Notes: a model not told the origin generated them from the letters alone. Positions 16,683 through 26,185 are shown, numbered from the stretch's first letter. The stretch is 33,666 nt of DNA from Flavobacteriales bacterium (GCA_002707245.1 PAMG01000035.1:1-33666), one strand, 5' to 3'. Translations and numbers: made by a program.

Positions 16683-18971
16683 ATGTTTCGATACTTTATT
16701 TTCTTTTATTTATTTATTATAAATATATCTTACACACAAGGGTTGGTTATTAATGAAATCATGTCGAACAATAACTCTTGTGTTTTAGATAAAGATGGTG
16801 AACCTTCTGATTGGATTGAATTATATAATCCTACTAATGATAGTATTAACTTAAATAACTATACTTTATCGGATGATGCCAACATCTTAAATAAATGGAC
16901 CTTTCCAAACATACATATTTCTGCACAAGGCACGCTAATTATCTTTGCATCTGGAAAGAATCTCAATGCAAGCGATGAACTGCATACTAATTTCAAGTTA
17001 TCCTCAGCTGGAGAATTTATATATTTATCAAACAGTGAGGAAACTATAATTGATTATATTTTGCCCGTAATTTTAGAAGAAGACGAAAGTTATGGCAGAC
17101 TTCCTGACGGGTCAACCAATGTTCTTCACTTAGATGTTTGCACACCTAATTTATTAAACAACAATACTAATCAACTTGTTTTTTCTACAAGATCGGGATT
17201 TTACAGTCAAGCTTTTAATTTACATATTCAATCTTTTTTAGGTGATACTATCTATTATTCATTAGATGGAAGCCTTCCTAATCCAAATTCTAATTTATTT
17301 GAAGATTCTATTTTTATTTATAATAAAAATTTGGATGAGAATTATGTTTCGGAATTCCCAACTAGCCCGAATCAATCGCTAATCGATTATCCAGCATGGG
17401 AGCCAGCTTCGACAACAATCAATAAATCGAATATTATTAGATGTATTAGCTATAGTAATGGGGAGCCATCCAGTAAAGTGTATACTCAAACTTACTTCGT
17501 AGACAATAATATTGAAAACAAATATAATCTGCCTATTATTTCTATAGTTACAGAAGAATTAAATTTTTTTAGTTCAGATAGTGGCATTTATGTCCCAGGG
17601 ATATATTTTGATGAACACAATCCAAATTGGACAGGAAACTATTTTCAAAAAGGGCGTTTGTCGGAAAGACCTGTTCATGTAGAATACTTTGATGAAGATG
17701 GTCTTCTTCAATTTTCACAAGACGCTGGAGTCAGAATTCATGGTGGAAAAACAAGACAAGCAGCACAAAAATCACTTAGATTATATGCAAGAAAAGAATA
17801 TGGTAAAAAATATTTTAATTATGCATTGTTGCATAATGATGATATAAATCAATATAAGAGATTTATTATCCAGACCTCAATGGGGTGTTGGAATCAATCT
17901 ATTATTAAAGATGTTGTTGCACATAATATTGTAAATAATTTAAATCTTGAAACACAACGTTTTCAGCCAACAATAGTTTTTTTAAATGGCGAATACTGGG
18001 GTATTCACACGATTAGAGAGTATATAGATGAACATTATATTAATGACAAATATGACAATGAACAAGAAGTTGAAATATTAGAAGGCTACATGAATGCTTT
18101 TGAAGAATTTAATAACTTGTTTAATGTTATACAAACAAATGAATTAGATACCTATGAATATCTAAAGACTAAAATCGATATTGAAAACTATATTAGTTAT
18201 CAACTTTCTCAAATGTTTTTTGCAAATTATGATTGGCCTGGTAATAATGTGAAATTATGGCGGTTTATAAATGAACCTGAAAAAAAATGGCGGTTTATAT
18301 TTTATGATCTTGATGCTAGTATGGGAGATCCTAGTTATAATATGTTTCAGCATTGCACAAATACCGACACTAACATTGATTGGCCAAACCCGACTGAATC
18401 AACTGAAATATTTAGGAGATTATTAGAATACTCGGAATTTAAAGAGGCCTTTATTAATCGTGCAGCTCAAATGCTACATGATTATGACGAAATCGATGTA
18501 TTTGTAGAGCAAATAAGGATTATAAAAGATTTATATACTAATGAATTAAATCGCCATATAGATAGATGGAATTTTCCTAATTCTTATACTAACTGGGAAA
18601 GTTCTGTTAATGATTTAATGCATTTTTTGGCTGAAAGGCCATGTGAATTCACATCGCATTTGATGGATTTCTTTAATCTATCTGAATTTGAATTTATCTG
18701 CGATAATAATTTAAAAAATAGCTGTATCACACTATTTCCAAATCCAAACAATGGATACTTTTCAATTAGCAACACGTCTTATGAAAGCTTAATAGGAAAT
18801 CTATACCTATTAAACGCCAAGGGACAAATCGTTTATCAAAAGACCGATTTTTCAATGCAACATAATCAAGACCACATTATAAATCTCTCTGGCCTTTCAG
18901 CAGGATTATACATGATGAATTTCATTCATCCTACTGGTACTGAAAACAAAACATTTATTATTTCCAAATAA
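16683..18971 (+). CDS. Lamin-tail/CotH-kinase protein with T9SS sorting tail
   Basis: Secreted multidomain protein of 762 residues. After a signal peptide (1-19) comes a lamin-tail domain (about 20-125: LVINEIMSNN, DWIELYNP, YTLSDD). A chitobiase-like beta domain (about 165-275: YYSLDGSLPNPNS) and a CotH kinase-like domain (about 285-620) follow, with GVRIHGGKTRQAAQKSLRLY, NGEYWGIHTIREYID and the DLDASMGDPS metal-site-like block near residue 542. The last 80 residues form a type A T9SS tail: FPNPNNGYFSI, then LLNAKGQIVYQ and LSAGLYMMNF. CotH domains can be protein kinases, as in spore coat assembly; here the target is unknown. Expected to be exported across the outer membrane and surface-attached or released. 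A second CotH protein lies at 29445-30926. Confidence 0.92.
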   Translation: MFRYFIFFYLFIINISYTQGLVINEIMSNNNSCVLDKDGEPSDWIELYNPTNDSINLNNYTLSDDANILNKWTFPNIHISAQGTLIIFASGKNLNASDELHTNFKLSSAGEFIYLSNSEETIIDYILPVILEEDESYGRLPDGSTNVLHLDVCTPNLLNNNTNQLVFSTRSGFYSQAFNLHIQSFLGDTIYYSLDGSLPNPNSNLFEDSIFIYNKNLDENYVSEFPTSPNQSLIDYPAWEPASTTINKSNIIRCISYSNGEPSSKVYTQTYFVDNNIENKYNLPIISIVTEELNFFSSDSGIYVPGIYFDEHNPNWTGNYFQKGRLSERPVHVEYFDEDGLLQFSQDAGVRIHGGKTRQAAQKSLRLYARKEYGKKYFNYALLHNDDINQYKRFIIQTSMGCWNQSIIKDVVAHNIVNNLNLETQRFQPTIVFLNGEYWGIHTIREYIDEHYINDKYDNEQEVEILEGYMNAFEEFNNLFNVIQTNELDTYEYLKTKIDIENYISYQLSQMFFANYDWPGNNVKLWRFINEPEKKWRFIFYDLDASMGDPSYNMFQHCTNTDTNIDWPNPTESTEIFRRLLEYSEFKEAFINRAAQMLHDYDEIDVFVEQIRIIKDLYTNELNRHIDRWNFPNSYTNWESSVNDLMHFLAERPCEFTSHLMDFFNLSEFEFICDNNLKNSCITLFPNPNNGYFSISNTSYESLIGNLYLLNAKGQIVYQKTDFSMQHNQDHIINLSGLSAGLYMMNFIHPTGTENKTFIISK

Positions 18972-19020
18972 AAGAGAAGTCTATAATAACTGTGAAGCAA
19001 GAAGTATTATGAGTGGTGTT

Positions 19021-19045
19021 GAGAATAAAACGGTTATTCAACCGG
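19021..19045 (-). terminator. Rho-independent terminator of the cold-shock gene
   Basis: On the minus strand CGGTT, loop GAAT, AACCG forms a five-base-pair stem followed by TTTTATT. The csp stop codon TAA falls at the loop/right-arm junction, so the hairpin overlaps the end of the gene. The short stem makes it a modest terminator. Confidence 0.55.
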
Positions 19046-19228
19046 CTTTACATCTACTGCTCTTTTCCCTTTTGGGTCGTCTGCTAGTTCAAACTCAACT
19101 TCATCACCATCTTGTATTCTTGAAAGAATCCCTGTAGAGTGGACAAAATAATCTTTCCCAGACTCTTCTTCTGTTATAAAGCCAAAGCCTTTTGTGTGAT
19201 TAAAAAATTTTACTGTTCCTTTTACCAT
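19034..19228 (-). CDS. cspA: Cold-shock domain protein
   Basis: A 64-residue cold-shock protein: a single OB-fold that binds single-stranded RNA/DNA and acts as an RNA chaperone in the cytoplasm. RNP1 is KGFGFI (residues 14-19) and RNP2 is DYFVH (26-30); the N-terminal GTVKFFN and the length fit the CspA family exactly. It is the only well-recognised cytoplasmic-protein gene in the right half of the window and stands alone on the minus strand, facing the CotH gene. A hairpin terminator overlaps its stop codon. The 115 bases upstream are very AT-rich, with no convincing -33 element. The symbol is by family; genomes usually hold several paralogues. Confidence 0.95.
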   Translation of the reverse strand: MVKGTVKFFNHTKGFGFITEEESGKDYFVHSTGILSRIQDGDEVEFELADDPKGKRAVDVKPVE

Positions 19229-19343
19229 TTTGTATTTTATATTTAAAAATTTACGTGAAAATACGAAAATTAAAATGCTTTCTAATTTTTTCAGAAAAAA
19301 TTTATAATAAAATGTATTATTTTAGGTTTTATAATAACACTCT

Positions 19344-19991
19344 ATGAATAATCTAAAATCTATTTTTCTCATAATATTACTCTTATATTCTTGTCAAACT
19401 TCACAGACATTAATTCGTGATAATTCTGATTTATTAAATAATAAAGAAAATCCTATTTTCATCTATCAAAATGGCAAAGAGCAGATAATTAAAAAAAGAA
19501 CTGAAACCATAAAGTTGGAAAAAAAATCTTTTTCAATCAGATGTTATAATAAAGCCATTGATTTAGGTGAATACAATGCGACACAAATAGCTGTTTTTTT
19601 AACAGACTATGAGTTTAAAAACATAAGAACAGGGCTCGCCACAAAAAATATTCCTTGTTTTTCACCAGGAACAGGATATGCGATGTATGGTGATGGATCT
19701 GATAAATACTTTTTGTTCGAAACAGATCCAAATAGACCAGGACATCACTATTTATATTATGAAAATACAGCTAGTAGGAGGTTGAATTTAATAGAAGATT
19801 TTGGGAGTTTACTAAAACTAGAGTTTGAAGTTAATGAATTTCATGTTAGAGGACATGATAACAAGATTACCGAAACACCCATCCCTAAGACAGATATTGA
19901 TAAATTTTTCTTAGCTATTTTAATGGATCATAATTTAAATGACACCATTGATTTTGGTGAATTACATAAGCTGACAATCTCTTTTAAATAA
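19344..19991 (+). CDS. Uncharacterised lipoprotein
   Basis: Unrecognised 215-residue lipoprotein. The signal peptide ends in the lipobox LYSC, with the lipidated Cys at about residue 17. The mature protein is mixed alpha/beta in appearance with no repeats. Notable segments are PCFSPGTGYAMYGDGSDKYF (about 104-123), a DPNRPGHHYLYYEN stretch and a C-terminal DHNLNDTIDFGELHKL, which has an EF-hand-like or dockerin-like spacing of acidic residues but is too short to call. A TAGGTTTT at 19323-19330 is a weak -7 promoter candidate. It stands 64 bases before the next gene on the same strand. Function unknown. Confidence 0.85.
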   Translation: MNNLKSIFLIILLLYSCQTSQTLIRDNSDLLNNKENPIFIYQNGKEQIIKKRTETIKLEKKSFSIRCYNKAIDLGEYNATQIAVFLTDYEFKNIRTGLATKNIPCFSPGTGYAMYGDGSDKYFLFETDPNRPGHHYLYYENTASRRLNLIEDFGSLLKLEFEVNEFHVRGHDNKITETPIPKTDIDKFFLAILMDHNLNDTIDFGELHKLTISFK

Positions 19992-20055
19992 TAAGATTAT
20001 CTGTGATTCGTACAACAAAAATCTCTATTTTAGACAGAAACAAACAACTACTATT

Positions 20056-20676
20056 ATGAAAAGTATTAAATATTGTGTTTTTATAATTTGTTCATTTTTA
20101 TTAATCATTGCCTGCCCTCCAACAAATGAACAAAAAATCAATGATTACGTGAATACAGCTCAAAAGGCTGAAGAAAATGGATTTTTCAATGATGCTATAG
20201 AATATAATGATGCTATTGTCGGTATTCAAACTAAAATAACTTTAAAAATCTTAGCATGGGGACAAACTGATGATATCGATGAAATGAAATCTATTTTAAT
20301 TGATGTTCAACAAGAAATAAAAACTGGATTAAATACTGCAAAACAGTTGTCATTTAATGGAGATAGTAAAAGCAAACTCAAAAATGGGGCCATTAAATTA
20401 CTTGAGTTTTATGATAAAGTATTTAACAATGAATATGAAAAACTTATGCTGTTAGTAGAACAGCTCACAAACGATGCAGAGTCTTTCACTGAAGAAGAAT
20501 ATATAAGCATAGCTCTTGAAATGGGGAAAATTATAGATCAAGTAAGTGTTGATGAAAATATATTGGACACTGAATTCGCTAAGCTTCAAGAACAATTTGC
20601 TAAAGACAATGGTTTTGTATTAAGTGATGAGAGTCATCCACTACAAGACATGTTAGATGAAGAAATAAATTATTAA
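20056..20676 (+). CDS. Helical lipoprotein, possibly LIC11966-like
   Basis: A 206-residue lipoprotein with lipobox IIAC (Cys at about residue 20). The mature protein looks wholly alpha-helical: AQKAEENGFFNDAIEYNDAI, a long charged middle and a C-terminal acidic tail. The AIEYND-x-IVG-x-Q-x-KI segment near residue 52 reminds me of the LIC11966 surface-protein family, which occurs in leptospires and Bacteroidetes; this is a recollection and needs a profile search. The next gene starts five bases after its stop, so the two are probably co-transcribed. No catalytic motif is visible. Confidence 0.85.
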   Translation: MKSIKYCVFIICSFLLIIACPPTNEQKINDYVNTAQKAEENGFFNDAIEYNDAIVGIQTKITLKILAWGQTDDIDEMKSILIDVQQEIKTGLNTAKQLSFNGDSKSKLKNGAIKLLEFYDKVFNNEYEKLMLLVEQLTNDAESFTEEEYISIALEMGKIIDQVSVDENILDTEFAKLQEQFAKDNGFVLSDESHPLQDMLDEEINY

Positions 20677-20681
20677 AAATC

Positions 20682-21296
20682 ATGCAAAAGATAATTGTAC
20701 TTTTTCTATTTTTTCCGTGTTTATCTTTTTGTCAAATACCTAATAAGAATCAGCAACTAAAAGTAGTATACTCTATTGAATACGAAAAAATTCCATTTAA
20801 AATGAGAATGTTTAAAAAACATCTGCCAGTGGAATCCGTTAGTTATTATTCAATACTTGGCTCTAGAAATGAAACAAGTATTGATATTAAAATGATGAAT
20901 GAGCACATGATGTCTTCGACGATTTTTGTGGAAAATGACAGTTTAAATATCCGTTGGGAAAAAACTTTAACAATTGTAAATGATAGTATTGTGGATAGTC
21001 GCTTTTTAGAAAAAGAACAAATAGTTGAAGATGCTGAGACTAGTATTGTGTTGGGAGAAAATAAAAAAACCATCCTAGGCTATAATTGTATTTCTTTTTC
21101 TGTTGAAAATGATTCATCTAAAATCAATGGATTTTTAGCACCCGATATTAATGGTAAAGGAAAATTTCAATATCATGGATTACCCTTGGAATTTACAATG
21201 ACCTCAAAAAAAGAAAAAACAACAATTGTTCAAAGAGCTGAAATAATATTGACAGAACCACTAAATCGAAAAAAGTTTATTTTAACTGAAAAATAA
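20682..21296 (+). CDS. Secreted protein, GLPGLI/DUF4412-like
   Basis: A 204-residue secreted protein with a cleavable signal peptide (1-18, ending SFCQ). The beta-rich body contains ILGYNC (about 128-133), then FLAPDI and YHGLPLEF about 30 residues later. This order, K-x-ILGY-C followed by an AP-EI-like block and a GLP-hydrophobic block, is that of the Bacteroidetes GLPGLI and DUF4412 families of periplasmic beta proteins, whose function is unknown. The match is partial: the GLPGL core reads GLPLE. It follows the helical lipoprotein gene by five bases, an arrangement suggesting a shared transcript and perhaps a shared envelope role. Confidence 0.82.
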   Translation: MQKIIVLFLFFPCLSFCQIPNKNQQLKVVYSIEYEKIPFKMRMFKKHLPVESVSYYSILGSRNETSIDIKMMNEHMMSSTIFVENDSLNIRWEKTLTIVNDSIVDSRFLEKEQIVEDAETSIVLGENKKTILGYNCISFSVENDSSKINGFLAPDINGKGKFQYHGLPLEFTMTSKKEKTTIVQRAEIILTEPLNRKKFILTEK

Positions 21297-21366
21297 ATAG
21301 ATATTTATATAAGCTAGAGTGTATTTAAGGATAAGTAAATAATTATTCGAATCCCTAATTTATGAA

Positions 21367-21396
21367 TTGATTTAAATATTAAAAACTTTATCTTTG
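21367..21396 (+). promoter_or_regulatory. Bacteroidetes-type promoter of the TonB receptor gene
   Basis: TTG at 21367-21369, a 19-base spacer, and TATCTTTG at 21389-21396 fit the Bacteroidetes sigma consensus (TTG/TTTG, 19-21 bases, TAnnTTTG) without mismatch. The predicted transcript start is only a few bases downstream, at or next to the GTG start codon at 21402, so the mRNA should be leaderless or nearly so. Confidence 0.65.
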
Positions 21397-21401
21397 CTCC
21401 C

Positions 21402-23834
21402 GTGCAAAAAATTTATTACTTCTTTTTTTTACTTTCTTTTTTTGTCTACGGTCAAACAGAATATAATATTTCTGGTTATGTAATTGACAAAGCAACTGGT
21501 GAAACATTAATTGGCGCCAACATCTATGACACTTATGCTGAGCAAGGTTGCGCCACAAACTCATTCGGATATTTTAATCTTACCATTAAAGAAGGAAAAA
21601 CTAAAATCATATGTTCATACATTGGATATGAAGCAGATACTTTAGATATTATTATAAATAAAAATATATCTCATAATTTTCTGGTTTCAATCAACAAAAA
21701 CACTCTATCTGAAATAGAATTAACTTCACAAGAAAACCATACTAAATCTATTTTAAGTAGTGTGATTAATGTGAATGCAAAAGAGGTTAAACAAATTCCG
21801 GCACTTTTAGGTGAAGTAGATGTATTAAAATCAATACAGCTTTTGCCGGGGGTCCAGTCTGGAAGTGAGGGTACAAGTGGGTTTTATGTCAGAGGCGGGG
21901 GACCTGATCAAAATTTAATTCTTTTAGATGGAGTAAATATTTATCATGCTTCTCATCTTTTAGGTTTTTTTTCTGTATTTAATGAGGATGCAATAAAAAA
22001 TATAAATTTAACAAAAGGTGGTTTCCCGGCTAGATTTGGAGGAAGGCTTTCATCTATTTTAGAAATAGATATGCAAGATGGAAACATGAAAGAATGGCAA
22101 GCTGAAGGGGGCATGGGTTTAATCTCTGGGAAAATCACTATACAAGGACCTTTAAAAAAAAATAAAACCTCCATATTAATTTCTGCAAGAAGAACATGGT
22201 TAGATTTATTAAAAGAGCCAATTGTCAAGGCTTTGGAAAATAAAATTGATTTTAATGGAGACGGGAATTATTATTTTTATGACATTAATGCAAAAATTAA
22301 TCATAAATTTTCTAACAAAGATAGAATCTATTTTAGTTTTTATACTGGGAAAGACAATTTCTTTGGAGAACTGAATGATAATAGCACTCAACAAAATATC
22401 GACAATTTGTTTGACCAAACATTTAATGCAAAAACACAATTTGGATTATCTTGGCAAAACATAACTACAGCTATTAGATGGACCCATATAATTAACACTA
22501 AAATATTTGCAAATACATCATTGATTTATGGAAGATATAATTTTGATAATATTATTGCCACTAATAATATAACTCTAAATCAATATTTCAATGGCGAAGA
22601 AACTACTCAAATTGAAAAAAGTGATTATTTATATCGCAGTGGAATAGAGGATTATGGAATTAAAATAGATTTAGATTATAACCTAAATGGAAAACATAAT
22701 TTTAAATTTGGTGGATCATATATAAAACATAATTTTTTTCCTGGATTTATGGATTTTTTTGCTGATTATCAAAATTTTTCGGCAGATACAACTATTGTTT
22801 TTTCAGAAACATTAAAGCCAGACGAAGGCTATCTATATATAGAAAACATCTACACTGCTAGTCCCCGATTATCTACCAATATTGGTCTTCATTATGGTTT
22901 TTTTAATATCAAAAATGTACTATATCAATCACCTGAACCGCGAGTTTCAATTAGATACTTGATTAATGAAAATTCTTCTTTGAAATTTTCATATGCTACA
23001 ATGCAACAAAATATTCATCTATTAACAAATTCGAGTTTTGGCTTGCCTAATGACATGTGGGTCCCATCAACCGAAACAGTAGCACCACAAAAGTCACAAC
23101 AAATTGTATTAGGTTACCATCGAGTTTTTTCCGACAAGCAAAAACTAGAAACTAAAAGCTATGAAACAAGTATTGAGTTATATTATAAAAAAATGGAAAA
23201 CCTAATCACATTTGCAGAGGGAACAAATATTTTAGGCACAAACTTTTCTTCATGGGAAAATCGAATTGAAGAAAATGGCTCAGGGACATCACAAGGTATA
23301 GAAATGTTTATTAAAAAAAAGAGCAGGAAATTAACAGGTTGGATTGGGTATACATTATCAAAAACTGATAGACAATTTGAAAATATTAATTTAGGCAATG
23401 AATATCCTTATAAATTCGATAGACGACATGATCTATCCATTGTTTCTTCTTATAATCTAAAAACAGGGGTGCATTTAAATGCAACCTTTGTCTATGGAAC
23501 TGGAAACGCTGTAACACTGCCTATAGCACAATATCTATTATTTACAGGCAATGATTTTGTTCAATTTTTTGACTATGGAGAAAAAAATGATTTTAGAATG
23601 GCGCCGTATCACCGATTAGATATTGGGTGTAGTTTTACTAAAGAAAAAAAATGGGGAGAAAGAACATGGAGTATTTCAATATATAATATATATAATCGGA
23701 AAAATCCGTTTTTCATCTATCTTCAAGAAGATGGGCAAGAAAATGGCAACTTAGAATATAGTACTTATCAACCGATGCAAATTAGTTTATTCCCAATCAT
23801 TCCCTCAATTAGATATAGTTTTAAATTTAAATAA
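21402..23834 (+). CDS. TonB-dependent outer-membrane receptor with GTG start
   Basis: Outer-membrane transporter of 810 residues. Signal peptide 1-18 (ending YGQ), a carboxypeptidase-regulatory-like beta domain (about 20-105: ISGYVIDKATGETLIGANIY), a plug domain (about 130-225: VDVLKSIQLLPGVQSGSEG, FYVRGGGPDQNLILLDGV), and a beta-barrel ending with the expected aromatic residue in YSFKFK. The ligand cannot be told from sequence. The gene directly abuts a DUF4249 lipoprotein gene, the partner usually found with this receptor subclass; the pair is analogous in layout to SusC/SusD. The GTG start is required because no ATG precedes the signal peptide in frame, and a consensus promoter lies only six bases upstream. 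Confidence 0.95.
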   Translation: MQKIYYFFFLLSFFVYGQTEYNISGYVIDKATGETLIGANIYDTYAEQGCATNSFGYFNLTIKEGKTKIICSYIGYEADTLDIIINKNISHNFLVSINKNTLSEIELTSQENHTKSILSSVINVNAKEVKQIPALLGEVDVLKSIQLLPGVQSGSEGTSGFYVRGGGPDQNLILLDGVNIYHASHLLGFFSVFNEDAIKNINLTKGGFPARFGGRLSSILEIDMQDGNMKEWQAEGGMGLISGKITIQGPLKKNKTSILISARRTWLDLLKEPIVKALENKIDFNGDGNYYFYDINAKINHKFSNKDRIYFSFYTGKDNFFGELNDNSTQQNIDNLFDQTFNAKTQFGLSWQNITTAIRWTHIINTKIFANTSLIYGRYNFDNIIATNNITLNQYFNGEETTQIEKSDYLYRSGIEDYGIKIDLDYNLNGKHNFKFGGSYIKHNFFPGFMDFFADYQNFSADTTIVFSETLKPDEGYLYIENIYTASPRLSTNIGLHYGFFNIKNVLYQSPEPRVSIRYLINENSSLKFSYATMQQNIHLLTNSSFGLPNDMWVPSTETVAPQKSQQIVLGYHRVFSDKQKLETKSYETSIELYYKKMENLITFAEGTNILGTNFSSWENRIEENGSGTSQGIEMFIKKKSRKLTGWIGYTLSKTDRQFENINLGNEYPYKFDRRHDLSIVSSYNLKTGVHLNATFVYGTGNAVTLPIAQYLLFTGNDFVQFFDYGEKNDFRMAPYHRLDIGCSFTKEKKWGERTWSISIYNIYNRKNPFFIYLQEDGQENGNLEYSTYQPMQISLFPIIPSIRYSFKFK

Positions 23835-24827
23835 ATGAAAAAATTATTATTATTAAATATTCTGTGTTTATTTTTAATTTCATGTGAAAAAGCATTAGAC
23901 ATTGAATTACCTACAATTCAATCTAAACTTGTGATTAACAGCTATATGATAGCCGACAAATATTGGGATAAAAAAAGTCAATTCTTATTAGTATCAAATT
24001 CAGTAGATGGATTAGCATCTCTAAATGAATATATCTATACAGATAGTGTTCCCATAATTTCAACAGCAGAAGCATCAATAAATAAAATTGATTACGCAAG
24101 TAATGATATTCTTGAAACTTATTCATTAGATTTTGATTCCAACTGCTACTGTTATACTAATCCTAATTTTACTCCAAAACAAAATGACACTTATCAACTA
24201 GACGTAACTATGGAGGGGTTTACTTCAATTAGCGCAAAAGAAACAATACCAAGTAAACCTGAGTATATTATCTCGAACTTAGTAATGACAGGCAGTCTAG
24301 ATAGTGATTTGAACCAATCTTCTGATTGGGAAGACTTGTGTGAATTTAGCATCACAATACAAGATCAGCCAAATCAGTCTAACTATTATAGATTAAAAAT
24401 CTATGTGGAAATAGATGGGGTAAATGCTCAAACTCAATCCTGTAAATATACGGTCCAAGATCCTGCATTTCTAATACCAATTAACAGATATCAAGCCTCT
24501 GATAATTATTATACTGGCAAAAACGGATATTTCAGCGATGATTTATTTAATGGCGCAGAAAAAACATTTTTTTTAGAAGTAGAAAAGCCTCGCGGAGTGT
24601 GGTCTCATTTTTATGTGGCAATAGAATCATATAGTGAAAATTTATATCGATTTAATTTAACAAGAAAGGAACAGAAGAGAGATTCAAATAATATGTTGTT
24701 TAATAGTGAACCAATATTTATAGAATCAAATATAGAAGAAGGATATGGTGTTTTTGGAGCACGAGCAATTAGTCGAAAAGCATATTTACCTTTATTTTTT
24801 CCTACAAATGGATGGATTGATTATTAA
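23835..24827 (+). CDS. DUF4249 lipoprotein, receptor partner
   Basis: A 330-residue DUF4249 lipoprotein with lipobox LISC (Cys at residue 17), followed at once by the family's EKALDIELP-x4-KLVINSY block. The rest is a beta-rich domain with a C-terminal YGVFGARAIS segment typical of the family. DUF4249 proteins are almost always encoded next to a TonB-dependent receptor in Bacteroidetes and are presumed surface or periplasmic accessory proteins for substrate capture; no substrate is established. The ATG immediately follows the receptor's stop codon, with no gap, so the two are translated from one message. Its own stop overlaps the convergent hydrolase gene by TTAA. Confidence 0.92.
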   Translation: MKKLLLLNILCLFLISCEKALDIELPTIQSKLVINSYMIADKYWDKKSQFLLVSNSVDGLASLNEYIYTDSVPIISTAEASINKIDYASNDILETYSLDFDSNCYCYTNPNFTPKQNDTYQLDVTMEGFTSISAKETIPSKPEYIISNLVMTGSLDSDLNQSSDWEDLCEFSITIQDQPNQSNYYRLKIYVEIDGVNAQTQSCKYTVQDPAFLIPINRYQASDNYYTGKNGYFSDDLFNGAEKTFFLEVEKPRGVWSHFYVAIESYSENLYRFNLTRKEQKRDSNNMLFNSEPIFIESNIEEGYGVFGARAISRKAYLPLFFPTNGWIDY

Positions 24828-26185
24828 TATTGCAAAATAACCTTATCTACATTTCCATTGCTATGAACTTTCAAAAATAAAGTGTTGGGCTCCTGTTTAA
24901 TAACAGGTCTACCAAAAATATCAAAAATATTAACTAAATATTGATTGCTATTTAATTCATTTAAAACAGTTTGAGTACATAAATTTGCATAAGTATCAAA
25001 AAATAATTTTGCTGAAATAATTGATATTAAAGCGCAATCACCATGATTTAGATTGCCGCCATCTAGCAAAACAAGTTCTTCTGTTACAAAAGGTGAAAAA
25101 GCATTAAAGGCCATCACTGCATTATCATATGATACATCTGTGTCTCCATTGCAGTGCAAAAGTCTCATTGGTGATTCAGGTATAAAATCAATCAAATCAT
25201 TATCCTGTAATGCTAATCTAAAAGGGTGGTTTTCATCCGATTGATAGTCTTCATAATACTCATCTACAATCATGTCAAGTGGCGTAAAATTCTCTGGATC
25301 AATCTGATATGTTTCTTCAGCAATTAACCATATTTCTTCATTTATATCACTCATTGAATATGTGCCATCATACATCTCAAATAGATTATCAAATTCTGGT
25401 TTTAATACATCACTAATGTCATTATATAAATTACCATAAACATTTTGATAAGCAAAAAGTACATATGGGAAATATCCTGGATTTGGATATACTGTGTTGA
25501 GCATTGAAGCTTGTGCATCAGACATGCTATACGGACCTGCCATAGGAGCAGATGCTGTAATATCTAAATTATTATCATTAGACTCAATTGCTTTTACCGT
25601 CGCCATAGTCGCATGCCCTCCTTGAGAATAACCCATTAAAAAAAGTTGTCCATTAGTTTCAAAACCTAGTGATTCTATAAAAATACTTCCTTCAACTATT
25701 AAATCAATAACAGCATGTGCTTCAGTTTGTGCATGACAATAATTATGGAATCCCTCTCCTGACCCCAAACCAAGGTAATCACTCATAAACACAATATATC
25801 CATGTGAAGCAGAGACTATTCCTATAGCACTATTTTGAATATTCTCGGATGGTGCACCTGCATCAGCAACAACTGTTCCATGTTGCCAACTTAATATGGG
25901 TGCTGGACAAGTTAAATCTAATGGAACAAAAATAGCTCCAGATGCTATTATGGGGTTCCCATTTGAATCGGAAGTTAAATACGATACTTTATACCCTTCT
26001 ACCGCATGATTGATTTCTCCGACATAATCTGGCAAACCAGAAAAGGTATATACATCTTGAATGTCATAAATAGACCATGTTTCTTCTAATTCAAAAGAGG
26101 TTATTTGTCCTGAAACCACAAAAGGAACAACTAAACTAAAAAGAAATAAAAAAGGAAGAATAGATAAATAAGCTAACTTGTTCAT
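24824..26185 (-). CDS. Secreted alpha/beta hydrolase (lipase-like) with compact sorting tail
   Basis: Secreted alpha/beta hydrolase of 453 residues resembling secretory lipases and related esterases. After a signal peptide (1-27), WQHGT (100-104) forms the oxyanion region, the nucleophile elbow is GYSQGGHA with S187, CNGDTD (345-350) supplies the acid, and NHGDC supplies H381. The final 40 residues (about 412-453: YLVNIFDIFGRPV, FLKVHSNGNVDKVI) align with the tails of the proteins at 31485 and 32789 and are probably a T9SS export tail, here diverged. The natural ester substrate is unknown. The gene is monocistronic on the minus strand, converging on the receptor/DUF4249 pair and divergent from the next gene. 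Confidence 0.9.
   Translation of the reverse strand: MNKLAYLSILPFLFLFSLVVPFVVSGQITSFELEETWSIYDIQDVYTFSGLPDYVGEINHAVEGYKVSYLTSDSNGNPIIASGAIFVPLDLTCPAPILSWQHGTVVADAGAPSENIQNSAIGIVSASHGYIVFMSDYLGLGSGEGFHNYCHAQTEAHAVIDLIVEGSIFIESLGFETNGQLFLMGYSQGGHATMATVKAIESNDNNLDITASAPMAGPYSMSDAQASMLNTVYPNPGYFPYVLFAYQNVYGNLYNDISDVLKPEFDNLFEMYDGTYSMSDINEEIWLIAEETYQIDPENFTPLDMIVDEYYEDYQSDENHPFRLALQDNDLIDFIPESPMRLLHCNGDTDVSYDNAVMAFNAFSPFVTEELVLLDGGNLNHGDCALISIISAKLFFDTYANLCTQTVLNELNSNQYLVNIFDIFGRPVIKQEPNTLFLKVHSNGNVDKVILQY

Noticed and set aside
16683..18971. CotH domain as a sign of sporulation genes or a phage tail gene
   Set aside because: The T9SS tail, lamin-tail domain and absence of any spore or phage gene fit a secreted Bacteroidetes protein instead.
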